Shown here piece after piece: positions 25,550 to 34,756 of a stretch of DNA of 64,000 nt. The number at the start of each line of letters is the position of its first letter. The first letter of the stretch is position 1. The position numbers were made by a program, and so were the translations under genes. The stretch covers positions 2,604,001 to 2,668,000 of the forward strand of contig NZ_CP019985.1 of NCBI RefSeq assembly GCF_002250115.1. Direction: 5' to 3'. The DNA is from Shouchella clausii (GTDB lineage Bacteria; Bacillota; Bacilli; Bacillales; Bacillaceae_D). The notes under the pieces are model-generated. The model did no database searches. It had not been told where the DNA came from and saw only the letters and a list, made by a program, of their open reading frames with translations.

Positions 25550-26722
25550 ATGATAGATACCACTTTAACAGCCATTAGTAGCTTTTTGCTGCACCCGCTT
25601 TTTTACATAGGCATTGCTGCTTTTGCCTTTATTGGCGCTGTTCGCGTTGCGAAAGAAAGAGCTTCTTTTCATACACGGGTTTACGCCAAACGTGCTGATT
25701 TTGTCCTCAGCCTCTTGCCTGGCTTGCTTGCCGGCCTGATCGCAAGCTTCGTGCTTATTGGCTATGGCTTGACGCTGACCACTCCAGTTTTGCTGCTTGT
25801 AGCAGCGGCAAGCTTGCTATTACTACTAACTGGCCGGATGCAGCTACAATCGCCTGCTTACTACATCCCTTTAGCAGCATTTGCGCTCGCTTTGTTGCCA
25901 AGCCTTACGTTACCAACATGGCTAGACGGCGACCTTGATTCTGAAATTTTGTACCCAAGCCTATTTTTGTTTGCAGCTGTTACTCTTCTCGCCCAAGCAC
26001 TACTAGTTCGCTTTAATGGGGCAGCGTTGACTTCCCCGCGCTTGGAAATCGGCAAAAGAGGGCGCTTTGTCGGCGTTCATGTCGCGAACCGCCTTTGGCT
26101 TCTCCCTCTCGTTGTTTTTATTCCAGAGGGGGTGCTTCCTGCCTTTTCCTATTGGCCGCTTATCCACATCGAGGGCATGACGTTTCAACCGCTGTTGCTC
26201 CCTGTCCTTGTCGGTTTTGGCAAGAAAATCCGTTCATTGCCAAAAGACACCGTTGCTACTGAAGCCAAGGCAATTTATCCTCTCGCAGTACTTGCCTTTG
26301 TAGGCGCTGCAGCTCTCTATTTCTTACCGGAATATTGGTTTCTGTGTTTGTGGTCTGCTTTGTTGGCGGGACTAAAACTGGCGCTTGATATCCGTTCTGC
26401 CATTGCCGAAAAAAACAAGCCTGCTTTTTTCACGGAAGAAGAAAAAGGTTGCCGTGTCGTCGGTGTTCTTCCTGGCAGCCCGGCGGAAAAAATGGGCATT
26501 GCGATTGGGGAAGAAATTGCGAAAGTAAATGGCCAACCTGTCCATAATGAACAAACGATGTATCAAGCATTGCAAATCAATCCCGTATACTGCAAGCTTG
26601 AAGTAAAAGACCTAGCAGGGGAAGCACGGTTTGTACACGGGCCTCTTTACAGCGGCGAGCACTACCAGTTAGGGGCGTTGCTCGTGCGCCAGGAAGAACA
26701 GCTAGCAGATTCCATTGTGTAG
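25550..26722 (+). CDS. minJ: Division topological determinant MinJ (SwrAB)
   Basis: A 390-residue polytopic membrane protein with about seven or eight hydrophobic helices and a C-terminal cytosolic PDZ domain (GCRVVGVLPGSPAEKMGIAIGEEIAKV). Size, topology and the position between ctpB and uvrB match MinJ, the bridge between DivIVA and MinD. The ATG at 25550 has GGAGG upstream. The swrA gene that B. subtilis has between ctpB and minJ is absent. Confidence 0.87.
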   Translation: MIDTTLTAISSFLLHPLFYIGIAAFAFIGAVRVAKERASFHTRVYAKRADFVLSLLPGLLAGLIASFVLIGYGLTLTTPVLLLVAAASLLLLLTGRMQLQSPAYYIPLAAFALALLPSLTLPTWLDGDLDSEILYPSLFLFAAVTLLAQALLVRFNGAALTSPRLEIGKRGRFVGVHVANRLWLLPLVVFIPEGVLPAFSYWPLIHIEGMTFQPLLLPVLVGFGKKIRSLPKDTVATEAKAIYPLAVLAFVGAAALYFLPEYWFLCLWSALLAGLKLALDIRSAIAEKNKPAFFTEEEKGCRVVGVLPGSPAEKMGIAIGEEIAKVNGQPVHNEQTMYQALQINPVYCKLEVKDLAGEARFVHGPLYSGEHYQLGALLVRQEEQLADSIV

Positions 26723-26736
26723 CTGTCGCTCAGGCA

Positions 26737-26821
26737 TAAGAAACGCTTAATGGGCGAGGGAAGATGGGGAATAACGTCTGTTCATAAGAGTATAGGAATG
26801 CGACAAAAAACGTACAGTCTG
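26737..26821 (+). repeat. Decayed fourth copy of the terminator-associated repeat
   Basis: Blocks recognisable from the good copies occur in order: AAACGCTT, GGCGAGGGAAGATG, AATA, ACGT, GTTCAT, TAT and the terminal CAGTCTG (26815-26821). It is shortened to about 85-95 bp. Its CAGTCTG end abuts the hairpin of the minJ terminator, as in the intact copies; no left hairpin copy is seen. Confidence 0.6.
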
Positions 26822-26854
26822 AAACCCGCTCGAAGGAGGAGCGGGTTTTTTTAT
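26822..26854 (+). terminator. Terminator after minJ
   Basis: AAACCCGCTC (26822-26831) pairs with GAGCGGGTTT (26839-26848), followed by Ts to 26852. It directly abuts the decayed repeat. Confidence 0.85.
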
Positions 26855-26895
26855 GATATCAGCATCGACCGTTTCGTGAAAGAACGGCTGGCCTT

Positions 26896-27864
26896 TTATG
26901 CGGAAGCAGCCCGCTTTTTTAAAGGTGGCAATACTTCTTTGGCATCCTGTTGCTTGGAAATCTGATAAAGGACAACCCAGATCAGCGCAAAGCCAAGCGC
27001 TTGGGGAAACGTAACGGTTTCTTCCATCGTCACCCAGGAGACAAGCAAGCCTGCCATTGGGAAACTAAGCTCGGCAATCGTAGCTACAGAAGCTTTAATT
27101 GCCTGCAAGCCCCGGTAATAGAGTAGCATCGAGACCAAGCCTGGCAAAAGTGCTGAAGCTAGTAAGTTTATGCTAATAAAGACGAGAGCTGCAGCAGAAG
27201 CTGGCTCGTTCCATGCATCTGGCGAGGTCAAAACAAGGACGCTGAGCAAGGGCAAAGCCAAGAGAAAGCGGAGCGCTGTCACTGTTTCATAGCGGCATTT
27301 TCGTAAAAGCAAACGCCCCATAACGGTGGAGCCGCCCCATAAGGCTGCTGCGCCAATGGCAAACAGGCTGCCAAGTTGAAAAACTTCACCAAACCCGCTA
27401 ATTGGCAAGGAAAAGCCAAAAGTAAGCAAATAAGTACCAACAAGTGCAATTGGCACGAGATAACCAAAATGTTTTGGCCATGATTCTTTTAAAACAAAAC
27501 GGGCAAGCACAATCGCGAAAATCGGCTGGAGCTTTTGCAAGAGCAACACCGAATTGATTTGACCCATTCCGTGTGTCGCTGCGTAAGTAAGCCCTTGTGT
27601 GAATAACAGCGTAGCAATAGCTGAACCGCCCCATGATATGAAAAGCAAGGCACCAATGTCGACTAACGACAAATGAGCCAAGTCGCTTCTGTATGTCCAA
27701 ATAAGTGGAACGGCGATAAAAGCCAAAATAATATGTTCGATAAAGACAATTTGCAAAGACGTCATTGTTTCAAGGAGAAGGAGGCGGAAAAGAGGGTTAA
27801 TGCCCCAGAAAGCTGCTCCTATTACAATGAACCAAAATGTTTTTTGTGTGTGCGGTTGTTGCAT
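26896..27864 (-). CDS. DMT/EamA family transporter under FMN riboswitch control; candidate riboflavin transporter
   Basis: A 322-residue polytopic membrane protein with ten predicted helices in two EamA repeats (for example FWFIVIGAAFWGINPLFRLL at the N-terminus). The family exports or imports many small metabolites. Its transcript opens with an FMN riboswitch and terminator, so it is shut off when flavin is plentiful; that points to riboflavin uptake, as for the DMT-type RibN transporters described in proteobacteria. No rib biosynthesis gene is adjacent. An AAAGGG site lies 12 bases before the ATG, a little far. Confidence 0.85.
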   Translation of the reverse strand: MQQPHTQKTFWFIVIGAAFWGINPLFRLLLLETMTSLQIVFIEHIILAFIAVPLIWTYRSDLAHLSLVDIGALLFISWGGSAIATLLFTQGLTYAATHGMGQINSVLLLQKLQPIFAIVLARFVLKESWPKHFGYLVPIALVGTYLLTFGFSLPISGFGEVFQLGSLFAIGAAALWGGSTVMGRLLLRKCRYETVTALRFLLALPLLSVLVLTSPDAWNEPASAAALVFISINLLASALLPGLVSMLLYYRGLQAIKASVATIAELSFPMAGLLVSWVTMEETVTFPQALGFALIWVVLYQISKQQDAKEVLPPLKKRAASA

Positions 27865-27899
27865 GTGATGTCAAAACCCTTTCGTTTGAATCGGCCCTT

Positions 27900-27943
27900 C
27901 CAAAAATCAAAACAGCCCTGAATGTGCACATCCATTCAGGGCT
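27900..27943 (-). terminator. Riboswitch expression-platform terminator
   Basis: On the minus strand AGCCCTGAATG (27943-27933) pairs with CATTCAGGGCT (27924-27914), followed by GTTTTGATTTTT. It lies between the FMN aptamer and the transporter start. Confidence 0.85.
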
Positions 27944-27949
27944 CTTCAA

Positions 27950-27976
27950 ATAAGCATGGGGTACTGCCATGCTTAT
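27950..27976 (-). promoter_or_regulatory. Second hairpin of the FMN riboswitch platform
   Basis: ATAAGCATGG and CCATGCTTAT form a perfect 10-bp stem between the aptamer and the terminator. Its role (spacer helix or part of switching) is not clear. Confidence 0.55.
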
Positions 27977-27982
27977 CCGTTG

Positions 27983-28108
27983 ATCTTCTCCCATCCGGAC
28001 TTTAACCGTCGGCTTTGGAATTCCACCAAATCAGTCCCCTTTTTGACAAGCGCAAAGGAGAGTCGCGGGCTTTTACCGCCGGCCAGGAGTTTCACCTGCC
28101 CCGAAGAT
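27983..28108 (-). promoter_or_regulatory. FMN riboswitch (RFN element)
   Basis: The minus strand begins ATCTTCGGGGCAGGTGAAAC and contains the conserved blocks GGCCGGCGGT, AGCCCGCGA, TTGGTGGAATTCCAAAGCCG and GTCCGGATGGGAGAAGAT. These are the hallmark segments of the FMN aptamer, with P1 closed by ATCTTC/GAAGAT. FMN binding should favour the downstream terminator and lower expression of the transporter. Confidence 0.96.
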
Positions 28109-28134
28109 ACCTATTCATTATTTTTAGCATGTTA

Positions 28135-28163
28135 ATCTTACCGTAATTGTCGGCATTCGTCCA
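28135..28163 (-). promoter_or_regulatory. Promoter of the FMN-riboswitch transporter
   Basis: On the minus strand TGGACG (28163-28158), 17 bp, TAAGAT (28140-28135); it would start transcription about 20 bases before the aptamer. Confidence 0.6.
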
Positions 28164-28241
28164 GCGCCAAGAATCCATTACAATTGGTAATTATTTTTAG
28201 TACGTATGTTCGTCAAGTTTGTAGGTATTTGCATAAGGTTA

Positions 28242-28250
28242 TGCTATAAT
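28242..28250 (+). promoter_or_regulatory. uvrB extended -10 promoter
   Basis: TGCTATAAT is a perfect extended -10 box; the -35 region is weak. It would start transcription about 275 bases upstream of uvrB. Confidence 0.65.
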
Positions 28251-28256
28251 GAAAAG

Positions 28257-28270
28257 CGAACACTTGTTTA
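28257..28270 (+). promoter_or_regulatory. LexA (DinR) box at the uvrB promoter
   Basis: CGAAC-ACTT-GTTTA matches the Bacillus SOS box CGAAC-N4-GTTYG in all but the last base. It lies at about the transcription start, where LexA binding would block initiation. uvrB is a known SOS gene in bacilli. Confidence 0.7.
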
Positions 28271-28284
28271 TAAAGAATGACAAA

Positions 28285-28458
28285 GGTGGGGCACGTCTTA
28301 AAACCGCACGTGCTAAGATTGGAACAGCCCGTGCTCGACGGCAAAGGTTTCGGCTGTCCACCCGCCTGATTTTGTTGGATAAAAATGGACTTAGGATTGA
28401 GTGACAAATAAGCTTCATCCCTCACATGTTTGGTTGTCTGCAAGTGAGGGAAGTTTTT
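28285..28458 (+). ncRNA. Unidentified structured leader RNA upstream of uvrB
   Basis: GGTGG (28285-28289) can pair with CCACC (28358-28362), enclosing two helices: GCACGT/ACGTGC (28291-28296 with 28308-28313) and ACAGCC/GGCTGT (28324-28329 with 28352-28357), the latter with a possible inner CCGT/ACGG stem. A Rho-independent terminator follows at 28413-28458. I do not recognise a known riboswitch class. It could be an attenuating leader for uvrBA or a small RNA in its own right. A 30-codon ORF (28277-28369) spans the structure but lacks a good ribosome-binding site. Confidence 0.55.
28413..28458 (+). terminator. Terminator inside the uvrB leader
   Basis: CCCTCAC (28419-28425) pairs with GTGAGGG (28444-28450), extended by CTT/AAG, and followed by TTTTT (28454-28458). 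It stands between the promoter and uvrB. Confidence 0.78.
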
Positions 28459-28471
28459 GTATTAATAAATA

Positions 28472-28536
28472 AAGGAGGAAGGTAGCACTTTCGTGAGAAG
28501 GGCGATGCCGATTCATGAAAGTACCAAGTGATTATG
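28472..28536 (+). promoter_or_regulatory. uvrB ribosome-binding site brought to the start by a hairpin
   Basis: AAGGAGG (28472-28478) is 55 bases from the ATG at 28534, far too distant to act in linear form. Between them GGTA-gca-CTTTCGTGA (28481-28496) pairs with TCATGAAAG-TACC (28513-28525). Folding leaves about 10 unpaired bases between the site and the ATG, a normal distance. A 12-codon ORF (GTG 28493 to TGA 28529-28531) lies in the same stretch and could alternatively couple translation. Confidence 0.5.
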
Positions 28537-30516
28537 GACCAAACGTTTCAGCTTGTATCAGAGTATTCTCCCCAAGGGGACCAGCCAAAAGCAATTGAGC
28601 AAATTGTAACAGGCATTCAAAACGGCAAAAAGCACCAAACATTGCTTGGCGCTACTGGAACGGGTAAGACGTTTACGATGTCAAATGTGATCCAAGCCGT
28701 TAATAAGCCGACGCTTGTGATGGCTCATAATAAAACGCTTGCCGGGCAATTGTATAGCGAATTTAAACAGTTGTTTCCCAATAACGCAGTTGAATATTTT
28801 GTCAGTTACTATGATTATTACCAACCAGAGGCTTACGTCCCGTCTTCAGACACGTTTATTGAAAAAGATGCAAGCATAAACGACGAGATTGATAAGCTTA
28901 GGCATTCGGCGACAAGTGCCTTATTTGAACGAAGAGACGTCATTATTATCGCCAGCGTCTCTTGTATTTACGGTTTAGGTTCACCAGAAGAATACCGGGA
29001 CTTAGTGCTGTCCATTCGCACAGGCATGGAAATGGACAGGAACAGCCTGTTGCGGAAATTGGTTGACATCCAGTATGACCGCAACGACATGAATTTTGTT
29101 CGTGGTACATTCCGAGTCCGTGGCGATGTCGTCGAAATTTTTCCTGCTTCAAGGGACGAACAGTGCATGCGTGTTGAATTTTTCGGCGACGAGATAGAGC
29201 GGATCACAGAAGTGGACGCCCTCACTGGAGAAATAAAAGGCGAGCGTCACCATGTCTCTATCTTTCCGGCTTCCCACTTTGTGACCCGTGAAGAAAAAAT
29301 GAAAAAAGCGATTGCCAATATCGAAGTGGAACTAGAAGAAAGGCTTTCCGTTTTGCGCAAGGAAGAGAAGCTGTTGGAAGCGCAGCGTTTAGAGCAGCGC
29401 ACCCGTTACGATTTAGAAATGATGGCGGAAATGGGCTTTTGTTCAGGGATTGAAAACTATTCTCGCCATTTGACGCTTCGGGAAGCGGGAGCAACTCCGT
29501 ATACATTGTTGGACTTTTTTCCGAAAGACTTTTTGCTTATTGTCGATGAGTCTCACGTTACCATTCCCCAAGTGCGAGGTATGTACAATGGCGACAGAGC
29601 CCGGAAAGAAATTCTTGTCAATCACGGCTTCCGTTTGCCTTCAGCCCTTGATAACCGGCCGTTAAAATTCGAGGAGTTTGAAGAGAAAGTTGGCCAGGCC
29701 GTCTATGTATCAGCCACTCCAGGACCGTACGAACTGGAACACACGCCTGAAATGGTCGAGCAGATTATCCGTCCGACTGGTTTGCTAGATCCTATAGTAG
29801 AAGTCCGCCCGATTGAAGGGCAAATCGATGACTTAATCGGCCAAATCCATGACCAAATCGCCAAGGACGAGCGTGTGTTAGTAACAACGCTTACGAAAAA
29901 GATGGCGGAAGACTTAACTGATTATCTAAAGGAAATCGGTATTAAAGTCCGTTATCTCCACTCGGAAGTCAAAACGCTAGAACGGCTAGAAATTATCCGC
30001 CAACTGCGCCTTGGGACATTTGATGTTCTTATCGGCATAAACTTACTGCGGGAAGGCATTGACATTCCAGAAGTGTCGCTTGTGGCCATTCTTGATGCGG
30101 ATAAGGAAGGATTTTTACGAGCAGAACGTTCGTTGATTCAAACGATTGGCCGGGCTGCGCGAAATGCGAATGGCCGTGTCATTATGTATGCCGATAAAAT
30201 GACCCACTCAATGGAAGTGGCGATCAACGAAACGAAACGGCGCCGTCAAATCCAGCAGGCATACAATGAACAGCATGGCATTACGCCGCAAACGATTCAA
30301 AAACGGATACCAGAAGTCGTGCAAGCAACGTATGCAGCGGAAGAGACCGGCGATTACAAAGCTTCGTCGACACCATCGAAAAAACTAGGCAAAAAAGAAC
30401 GCCAAGCAACGATTGAGCGTGTAGAAGCGGAAATGAAACAGGCCGCTAAAGAGTTGAACTTTGAACGAGCCGCTGAATTGCGCGATGTGTTGTTAGAATT
30501 AAAAGCGGAAGGATGA
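28534..30516 (+). CDS. uvrB: Excinuclease ABC subunit B
   Basis: UvrB, 660 residues from ATG 28534 (a GTG at 28528 is also in frame). It verifies DNA damage in nucleotide excision repair. Walker [11 protein letters not shown], the beta-hairpin [21 protein letters not shown], helicase motifs ([33 protein letters not shown]) and the C-terminal UVR motif ([15 protein letters not shown]) that contacts UvrC are all present. It is followed by uvrA after 9 bases. Confidence 0.98.
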   Translation: MDQTFQLVSEYSPQGDQPKAIEQIVTGIQNGKKHQTLLGATGTGKTFTMSNVIQAVNKPTLVMAHNKTLAGQLYSEFKQLFPNNAVEYFVSYYDYYQPEAYVPSSDTFIEKDASINDEIDKLRHSATSALFERRDVIIIASVSCIYGLGSPEEYRDLVLSIRTGMEMDRNSLLRKLVDIQYDRNDMNFVRGTFRVRGDVVEIFPASRDEQCMRVEFFGDEIERITEVDALTGEIKGERHHVSIFPASHFVTREEKMKKAIANIEVELEERLSVLRKEEKLLEAQRLEQRTRYDLEMMAEMGFCSGIENYSRHLTLREAGATPYTLLDFFPKDFLLIVDESHVTIPQVRGMYNGDRARKEILVNHGFRLPSALDNRPLKFEEFEEKVGQAVYVSATPGPYELEHTPEMVEQIIRPTGLLDPIVEVRPIEGQIDDLIGQIHDQIAKDERVLVTTLTKKMAEDLTDYLKEIGIKVRYLHSEVKTLERLEIIRQLRLGTFDVLIGINLLREGIDIPEVSLVAILDADKEGFLRAERSLIQTIGRAARNANGRVIMYADKMTHSMEVAINETKRRRQIQQAYNEQHGITPQTIQKRIPEVVQATYAAEETGDYKASSTPSKKLGKKERQATIERVEAEMKQAAKELNFERAAELRDVLLELKAEG

Positions 30517-30525
30517 CACGAATAA

Positions 30526-33399
30526 ATGGCACATGAACAGATTGTCGTTAAAGGGGCACGATCCAACAACCTAAAAAACATGGATGTAACGATTCCGAGG
30601 GATAAGCTTGTCGTGTTAACAGGCCTCTCTGGTTCTGGCAAGTCATCGCTCGCATTTGATACCATTTACGCAGAAGGGCAGCGGCGTTATGTGGAGTCGC
30701 TGTCCGCTTACGCCCGTCAATTTCTGGGACAAATGGATAAGCCAGATGTTGACTCGATCGAAGGGCTGTCTCCGGCGATTTCGATCGATCAAAAGACAAC
30801 AAGCCGCAACCCTCGTTCTACAGTTGGAACGGTAACAGAAATCCACGACTACTTGCGGCTATTGTATGCCCGAATTGGTCGGCCCATCTGCCCTCGTCAC
30901 GGCATTGAAATTTCTTCGCAGACGATTGAGCAAATGGTGGATCGCCTCCTTGAATATCCAGAGCGTACTAAAATGCAAATTCTTGCGCCACTTGTATCAG
31001 GGCGTAAAGGCACGCACGTAAAGACGCTAGAACAGATTAAGAAAGACGGGTATGTCCGTATCCGCGTCGATGGAGAAATGCGAGAAGCATCCGAAGAAAT
31101 CGAGCTAGATAAAAACAAAAAACATACGATCGAGGTAGTGATTGACCGGATTGTGATAAAAGAGGGCGTCCAAGCGCGAATTGCGGACTCCCTGGAAACC
31201 GCTTTGACGCTTGCTGGCGGCAGAGTGCTTGTCGATGTCATCGGCGAAGAGGAGTTGCTGTTCAGCCAGCAGCACGCATGCCCTGAGTGCGGTTTTTCCA
31301 TTCCTGAACTTGAGCCACGCTTATTTTCATTTAATAGCCCGTTCGGCGCTTGTCCGTCTTGTGATGGACTTGGTTCAAAGCAGGAAGTGGACAGCGAGCT
31401 TGTCGTCCCAGACCCAAGCCGGTCATTGCGTGAACATGCCCTTGCTCCGTGGGAACCGACAAGTTCCAATTATTATCCACAGTTATTGCAAGCGGTGTGC
31501 GATCACTTTGGCATTGATATGGACGTGCCGTTTGAAAAACTGCCAGCGGCACAGCAACAAATTTTGTTAGAGGGAAGCGGAAAGGAGAAAATCTTTTTCC
31601 GCTATGAAAACGACTTTGGCCGCGTTCATGAACATACAATTGTATTTGAAGGGGTGCTCGCCAATGTAGCCCGACGCTATCGGGAAACAAGCTCTGATTA
31701 TATTCGCGAACAAATGGAAATGTACATGTCGCAGAAAAAATGCCCAACGTGCAAAGGGTATAGGTTAAAAAAGGAAGCACTTGCTGTTTTTGTTGGCGGC
31801 AAACATTTAGGCGAAGTAAGCCAAATGACATGTACAGATGCCATCCATTTTGTTAAGGCGCTTGACTTGACTGAAAAAGAACGTGCTATTGCTCGTTTGA
31901 TCATAAAAGAAATCGAAGACCGTCTAGGCTTTTTAGTCAATGTCGGACTCGATTACTTAACCCTTTCCCGAGCGGCGGGGACGCTGTCTGGAGGGGAAGC
32001 GCAGCGTATTAGGCTCGCTACGCAAATCGGGTCATCGCTTATGGGTGTGCTTTACATTCTTGACGAACCTTCCATTGGCCTCCATCAGCGTGACAATGAC
32101 CGTTTAATCGAGACGTTAAAACATATGCGTGACCTTGGCAACACGCTTATCGTAGTTGAACACGATGAGGATACGATGCTGGCGGCTGACCATATTATTG
32201 ACATCGGCCCAGGAGCAGGGGTTCATGGTGGATATATTACTGCGCAAGGAACGCCAAAAGAACTAACGGAAAATCCCCATTCGTTGACGGGGAAGTATTT
32301 GTCAGGGGAAAAATTTATCCCTGTTCCCCGTGAAAGACGTCCTCTTACTGATCGCTCGTTTACAGTAAAAAAGGCGTCAGCCAATAACTTAAAAAACATT
32401 GATGTCACGTTCCCACTTGGCGTGTTTATCGCTGTTACAGGCGTTTCTGGCTCTGGAAAAAGCACGCTCGTCAACGAAATTGTCCACAAAGCGCTGGCGC
32501 AGCGGATTCACCGCGCCAAAGCGAAGCCAGGGCAACATAAAGAAATCATTGGCATTGATGAAATGGATAAAGTGATTGATATTGACCAATCGCCGATCGG
32601 GCGGACACCACGTTCCAACCCGGCAACATACACAAGCATGTTTGACGATATACGCGATGTGTTCGCGATGACCAATGAAGCGAAAGTCCGCGGTTATAAA
32701 AAAGGGCGTTTCAGCTTCAATGTTAAAGGTGGTCGGTGCGAAGCATGTAAGGGTGACGGAATCATCAAAATCGAAATGCACTTTTTGCCTGACGTCTACG
32801 TTCCTTGTGAAGTATGCCACGGAAAACGTTATAACCGCGAAACCCTGGAAGTGACCTATAAAGGCAAAACGATTGCTGATGTATTGGAAATGACGATCGA
32901 AGAAGGCGCTGAATTTTTTGCCAGCATTCCAAAGATTAAGCGCAAAATCCAGACGCTCATTGATGTCGGTCTCGGTTATTTAAAAATGGGCCAACCGGCG
33001 ACGACGCTCTCAGGCGGGGAAGCGCAACGGGTGAAGTTGGCGTCCCAGTTGCACAAACGCTCAACAGGACGAACGCTTTATATTCTCGATGAACCGACGA
33101 CTGGCCTCCATGTTGATGATATTGCCCGATTGTTAAAAGTGCTTCAACGCCTTGTCGACAATGGTGACACAGTCTTGGTTATTGAGCATAACTTAGATGT
33201 CATTAAAACGGCTGACCATATCATTGACCTTGGGCCAGAAGGGGGCAAAAACGGCGGCACTATCGTGGCTGAAGGAACGCCAGAGCACGTAGCCGAAACA
33301 AGTGCTTCTTATACAGGGGCCTATTTAAAACCTATTCTTGCTCGTGATAAAGCTAGACAAGAAGCGTTGTTTGCCGGGGCAGAGCAAAAAAGTTCATAA
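30526..33399 (+). CDS. uvrA: Excinuclease ABC subunit A
   Basis: UvrA, 957 residues, the damage-sensing dimeric ABC ATPase. Two Walker A sites ([14 protein letters not shown] and [13 protein letters not shown]), two signatures ([17 protein letters not shown] and [15 protein letters not shown]), and two zinc modules (CPEC with CPSC; CEAC with CEVC) are intact. It is co-transcribed with uvrB. Confidence 0.98.
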   Translation: MAHEQIVVKGARSNNLKNMDVTIPRDKLVVLTGLSGSGKSSLAFDTIYAEGQRRYVESLSAYARQFLGQMDKPDVDSIEGLSPAISIDQKTTSRNPRSTVGTVTEIHDYLRLLYARIGRPICPRHGIEISSQTIEQMVDRLLEYPERTKMQILAPLVSGRKGTHVKTLEQIKKDGYVRIRVDGEMREASEEIELDKNKKHTIEVVIDRIVIKEGVQARIADSLETALTLAGGRVLVDVIGEEELLFSQQHACPECGFSIPELEPRLFSFNSPFGACPSCDGLGSKQEVDSELVVPDPSRSLREHALAPWEPTSSNYYPQLLQAVCDHFGIDMDVPFEKLPAAQQQILLEGSGKEKIFFRYENDFGRVHEHTIVFEGVLANVARRYRETSSDYIREQMEMYMSQKKCPTCKGYRLKKEALAVFVGGKHLGEVSQMTCTDAIHFVKALDLTEKERAIARLIIKEIEDRLGFLVNVGLDYLTLSRAAGTLSGGEAQRIRLATQIGSSLMGVLYILDEPSIGLHQRDNDRLIETLKHMRDLGNTLIVVEHDEDTMLAADHIIDIGPGAGVHGGYITAQGTPKELTENPHSLTGKYLSGEKFIPVPRERRPLTDRSFTVKKASANNLKNIDVTFPLGVFIAVTGVSGSGKSTLVNEIVHKALAQRIHRAKAKPGQHKEIIGIDEMDKVIDIDQSPIGRTPRSNPATYTSMFDDIRDVFAMTNEAKVRGYKKGRFSFNVKGGRCEACKGDGIIKIEMHFLPDVYVPCEVCHGKRYNRETLEVTYKGKTIADVLEMTIEEGAEFFASIPKIKRKIQTLIDVGLGYLKMGQPATTLSGGEAQRVKLASQLHKRSTGRTLYILDEPTTGLHVDDIARLLKVLQRLVDNGDTVLVIEHNLDVIKTADHIIDLGPEGGKNGGTIVAEGTPEHVAETSASYTGAYLKPILARDKARQEALFAGAEQKSS

Positions 33400-33403
33400 A
33401 AGC

Positions 33404-33430
33404 TGAAACATCTTGCCTAGCTGCTCCGTA
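33404..33430 (+). promoter_or_regulatory. SigW-type ECF promoter for yvlBCD
   Basis: TGAAAC (33404-33409), 17 bp, CGTA (33427-33430) matches the SigW consensus exactly. The yvl operon of B. subtilis is SigW dependent, so position and sequence agree. Confidence 0.8.
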
Positions 33431-33466
33431 ATACAGTAATAGAAAGCCGATAAAGGAGCGATTGCC

Positions 33467-34531
33467 ATGGAAGAACGTATGATGATCTTGAAAATGATTG
33501 AAGATGGGAAGGTTACAGCAGAAGAAGGGTTGCGTTTGCTTGAGGCGATCGGCAAGGACGAAGCCGATTCAGCAAAACAGGATTCTCATCAAGGCGGGCG
33601 TGACAGAGACACGCGGGAAGAGTCGCCTCTTTCAAAGTTGAGTGGTTTTTTTGAGACAGCGATTCAAAAAGTGAAAGAGGGCGACTTGGACTTTAATTTT
33701 GGAACAGTGACAGAAATTGACCACGTCTTCCAACAGCAAAACATTTCGCCTCGTTCTTTGAAAGTATCATTAGAAAACGGATCAGTTGACGTCGTTCCTT
33801 GGGATAAACAAGATGTGCGCTTGGAGTGCCAAGTGAAAGTGTATCGTGTACGTGATACCGAGCAAGCAAAAGATTTCTTCCTAAAAGAATCTGTATTCTC
33901 GGCTACAGATGAAACGTTGTTATTTGAAACAAAGACGAAATCGATGAAAGTGTTGGCGACATTGTATGTGCCCCAATCCTCTTACGGGCGTATTAAGCTT
34001 TATACGTTTAATGGCGCTTTGAAAGGGGAAGACCTAAAGGCGGATACATTTGAAGCCAACACAACAAACGGTTCGATTAAAACCACAAATATTGAATCGA
34101 AAAAAGCGAGCATGGAGACGGTCAACGGCAGCATATCTTGCGAGCAAAGCCAATTGCAACTGCTTGATGCTAAAACATTGAATGGGTCGGTTAAAGTATC
34201 TGGATCGATCCAAGACGCAGACGTAGAAACGGTCAATGGCTCGATCACTTATGAGATGGAAGCGTCGACTGATGCAGGCTATGTTGATTTAAAAACAACA
34301 ACAGGAAGTGTAAAATTGCTTGTTTCCCCTGCTGTACGCATTGAAGCCAAGCTGAAATCAAATGTTGGCTCAATCAATAACCGTTTGGCTGATGTTGAGA
34401 TTCTCGATGAGAAAAAAGAATTTGCGCAGCGCTACATGCAGTTGACTGGCAACCAGGCGCAAGAAAAGCGGGTCAAAGTCCATGCTGTAGCGAATACTGG
34501 CAGCATTACCATACAAGATAAAGACAGTTAA
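33467..34531 (+). CDS. yvlB: YvlB-type DUF4097 protein
   Basis: A 354-residue cytoplasmic protein. An N-terminal helical YvlB motif (MILKMIEDGKVTAEEGLRLLEAI) is followed by a charged linker and a DUF4097 beta-solenoid with repeated NGS steps (TTNGSIKT, TVNGSIS, TLNGSVKV, TVNGSITY). The biochemical role is unknown. It is the first gene of the yvlBCD cell-envelope stress operon behind a SigW-type promoter, with GGAGCG before the ATG. Confidence 0.88.
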   Translation: MEERMMILKMIEDGKVTAEEGLRLLEAIGKDEADSAKQDSHQGGRDRDTREESPLSKLSGFFETAIQKVKEGDLDFNFGTVTEIDHVFQQQNISPRSLKVSLENGSVDVVPWDKQDVRLECQVKVYRVRDTEQAKDFFLKESVFSATDETLLFETKTKSMKVLATLYVPQSSYGRIKLYTFNGALKGEDLKADTFEANTTNGSIKTTNIESKKASMETVNGSISCEQSQLQLLDAKTLNGSVKVSGSIQDADVETVNGSITYEMEASTDAGYVDLKTTTGSVKLLVSPAVRIEAKLKSNVGSINNRLADVEILDEKKEFAQRYMQLTGNQAQEKRVKVHAVANTGSITIQDKDS

Positions 34532-34560
34532 AGGGAATGCCAATGAAAGGAATGGGAAGT

Positions 34561-34755
34561 ATGAAGCGCCTTACAAGGTCTCAAGATAAACGGCTACTTG
34601 CAGGCGTCTGTGCCGGGATTGCCGACTATTTGAATATTGATCCGACGATTGTACGGCTTATTACGGTCATTTTAGCAATCCCAACATCGGTTTTTCCAAT
34701 GGTGCTTGTCTATATAGTGGCAATGTTGCTTATGCCGATAGAGGAGAATGGTTAA
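34561..34755 (+). CDS. yvlC: PspC-domain membrane protein YvlC
   Basis: A 64-residue PspC-domain protein (MKRLTRSQDKRLLAGVCAGIADYLNIDPTIVRL) with one C-terminal membrane segment. The start at 34561 matches the family and has AGGAATGGGA upstream; in-frame ATGs at 34537 and 34543 would add up to eight residues. PspC homologues sense membrane stress, consistent with the SigW-type promoter. Confidence 0.9.
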   Translation: MKRLTRSQDKRLLAGVCAGIADYLNIDPTIVRLITVILAIPTSVFPMVLVYIVAMLLMPIEENG

Positions 34756-34756
34756 A

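Noticed and set aside
26750-26965. 71-codon ORF after minJ
   Set aside because: It crosses a decayed repeat and a terminator and overlaps the opposite-strand transporter.
28277-28369. 30-codon ORF across the uvrB leader structure
   Set aside because: No convincing ribosome-binding site and the stretch is better explained by pairing of complementary segments; kept only as an alternative.
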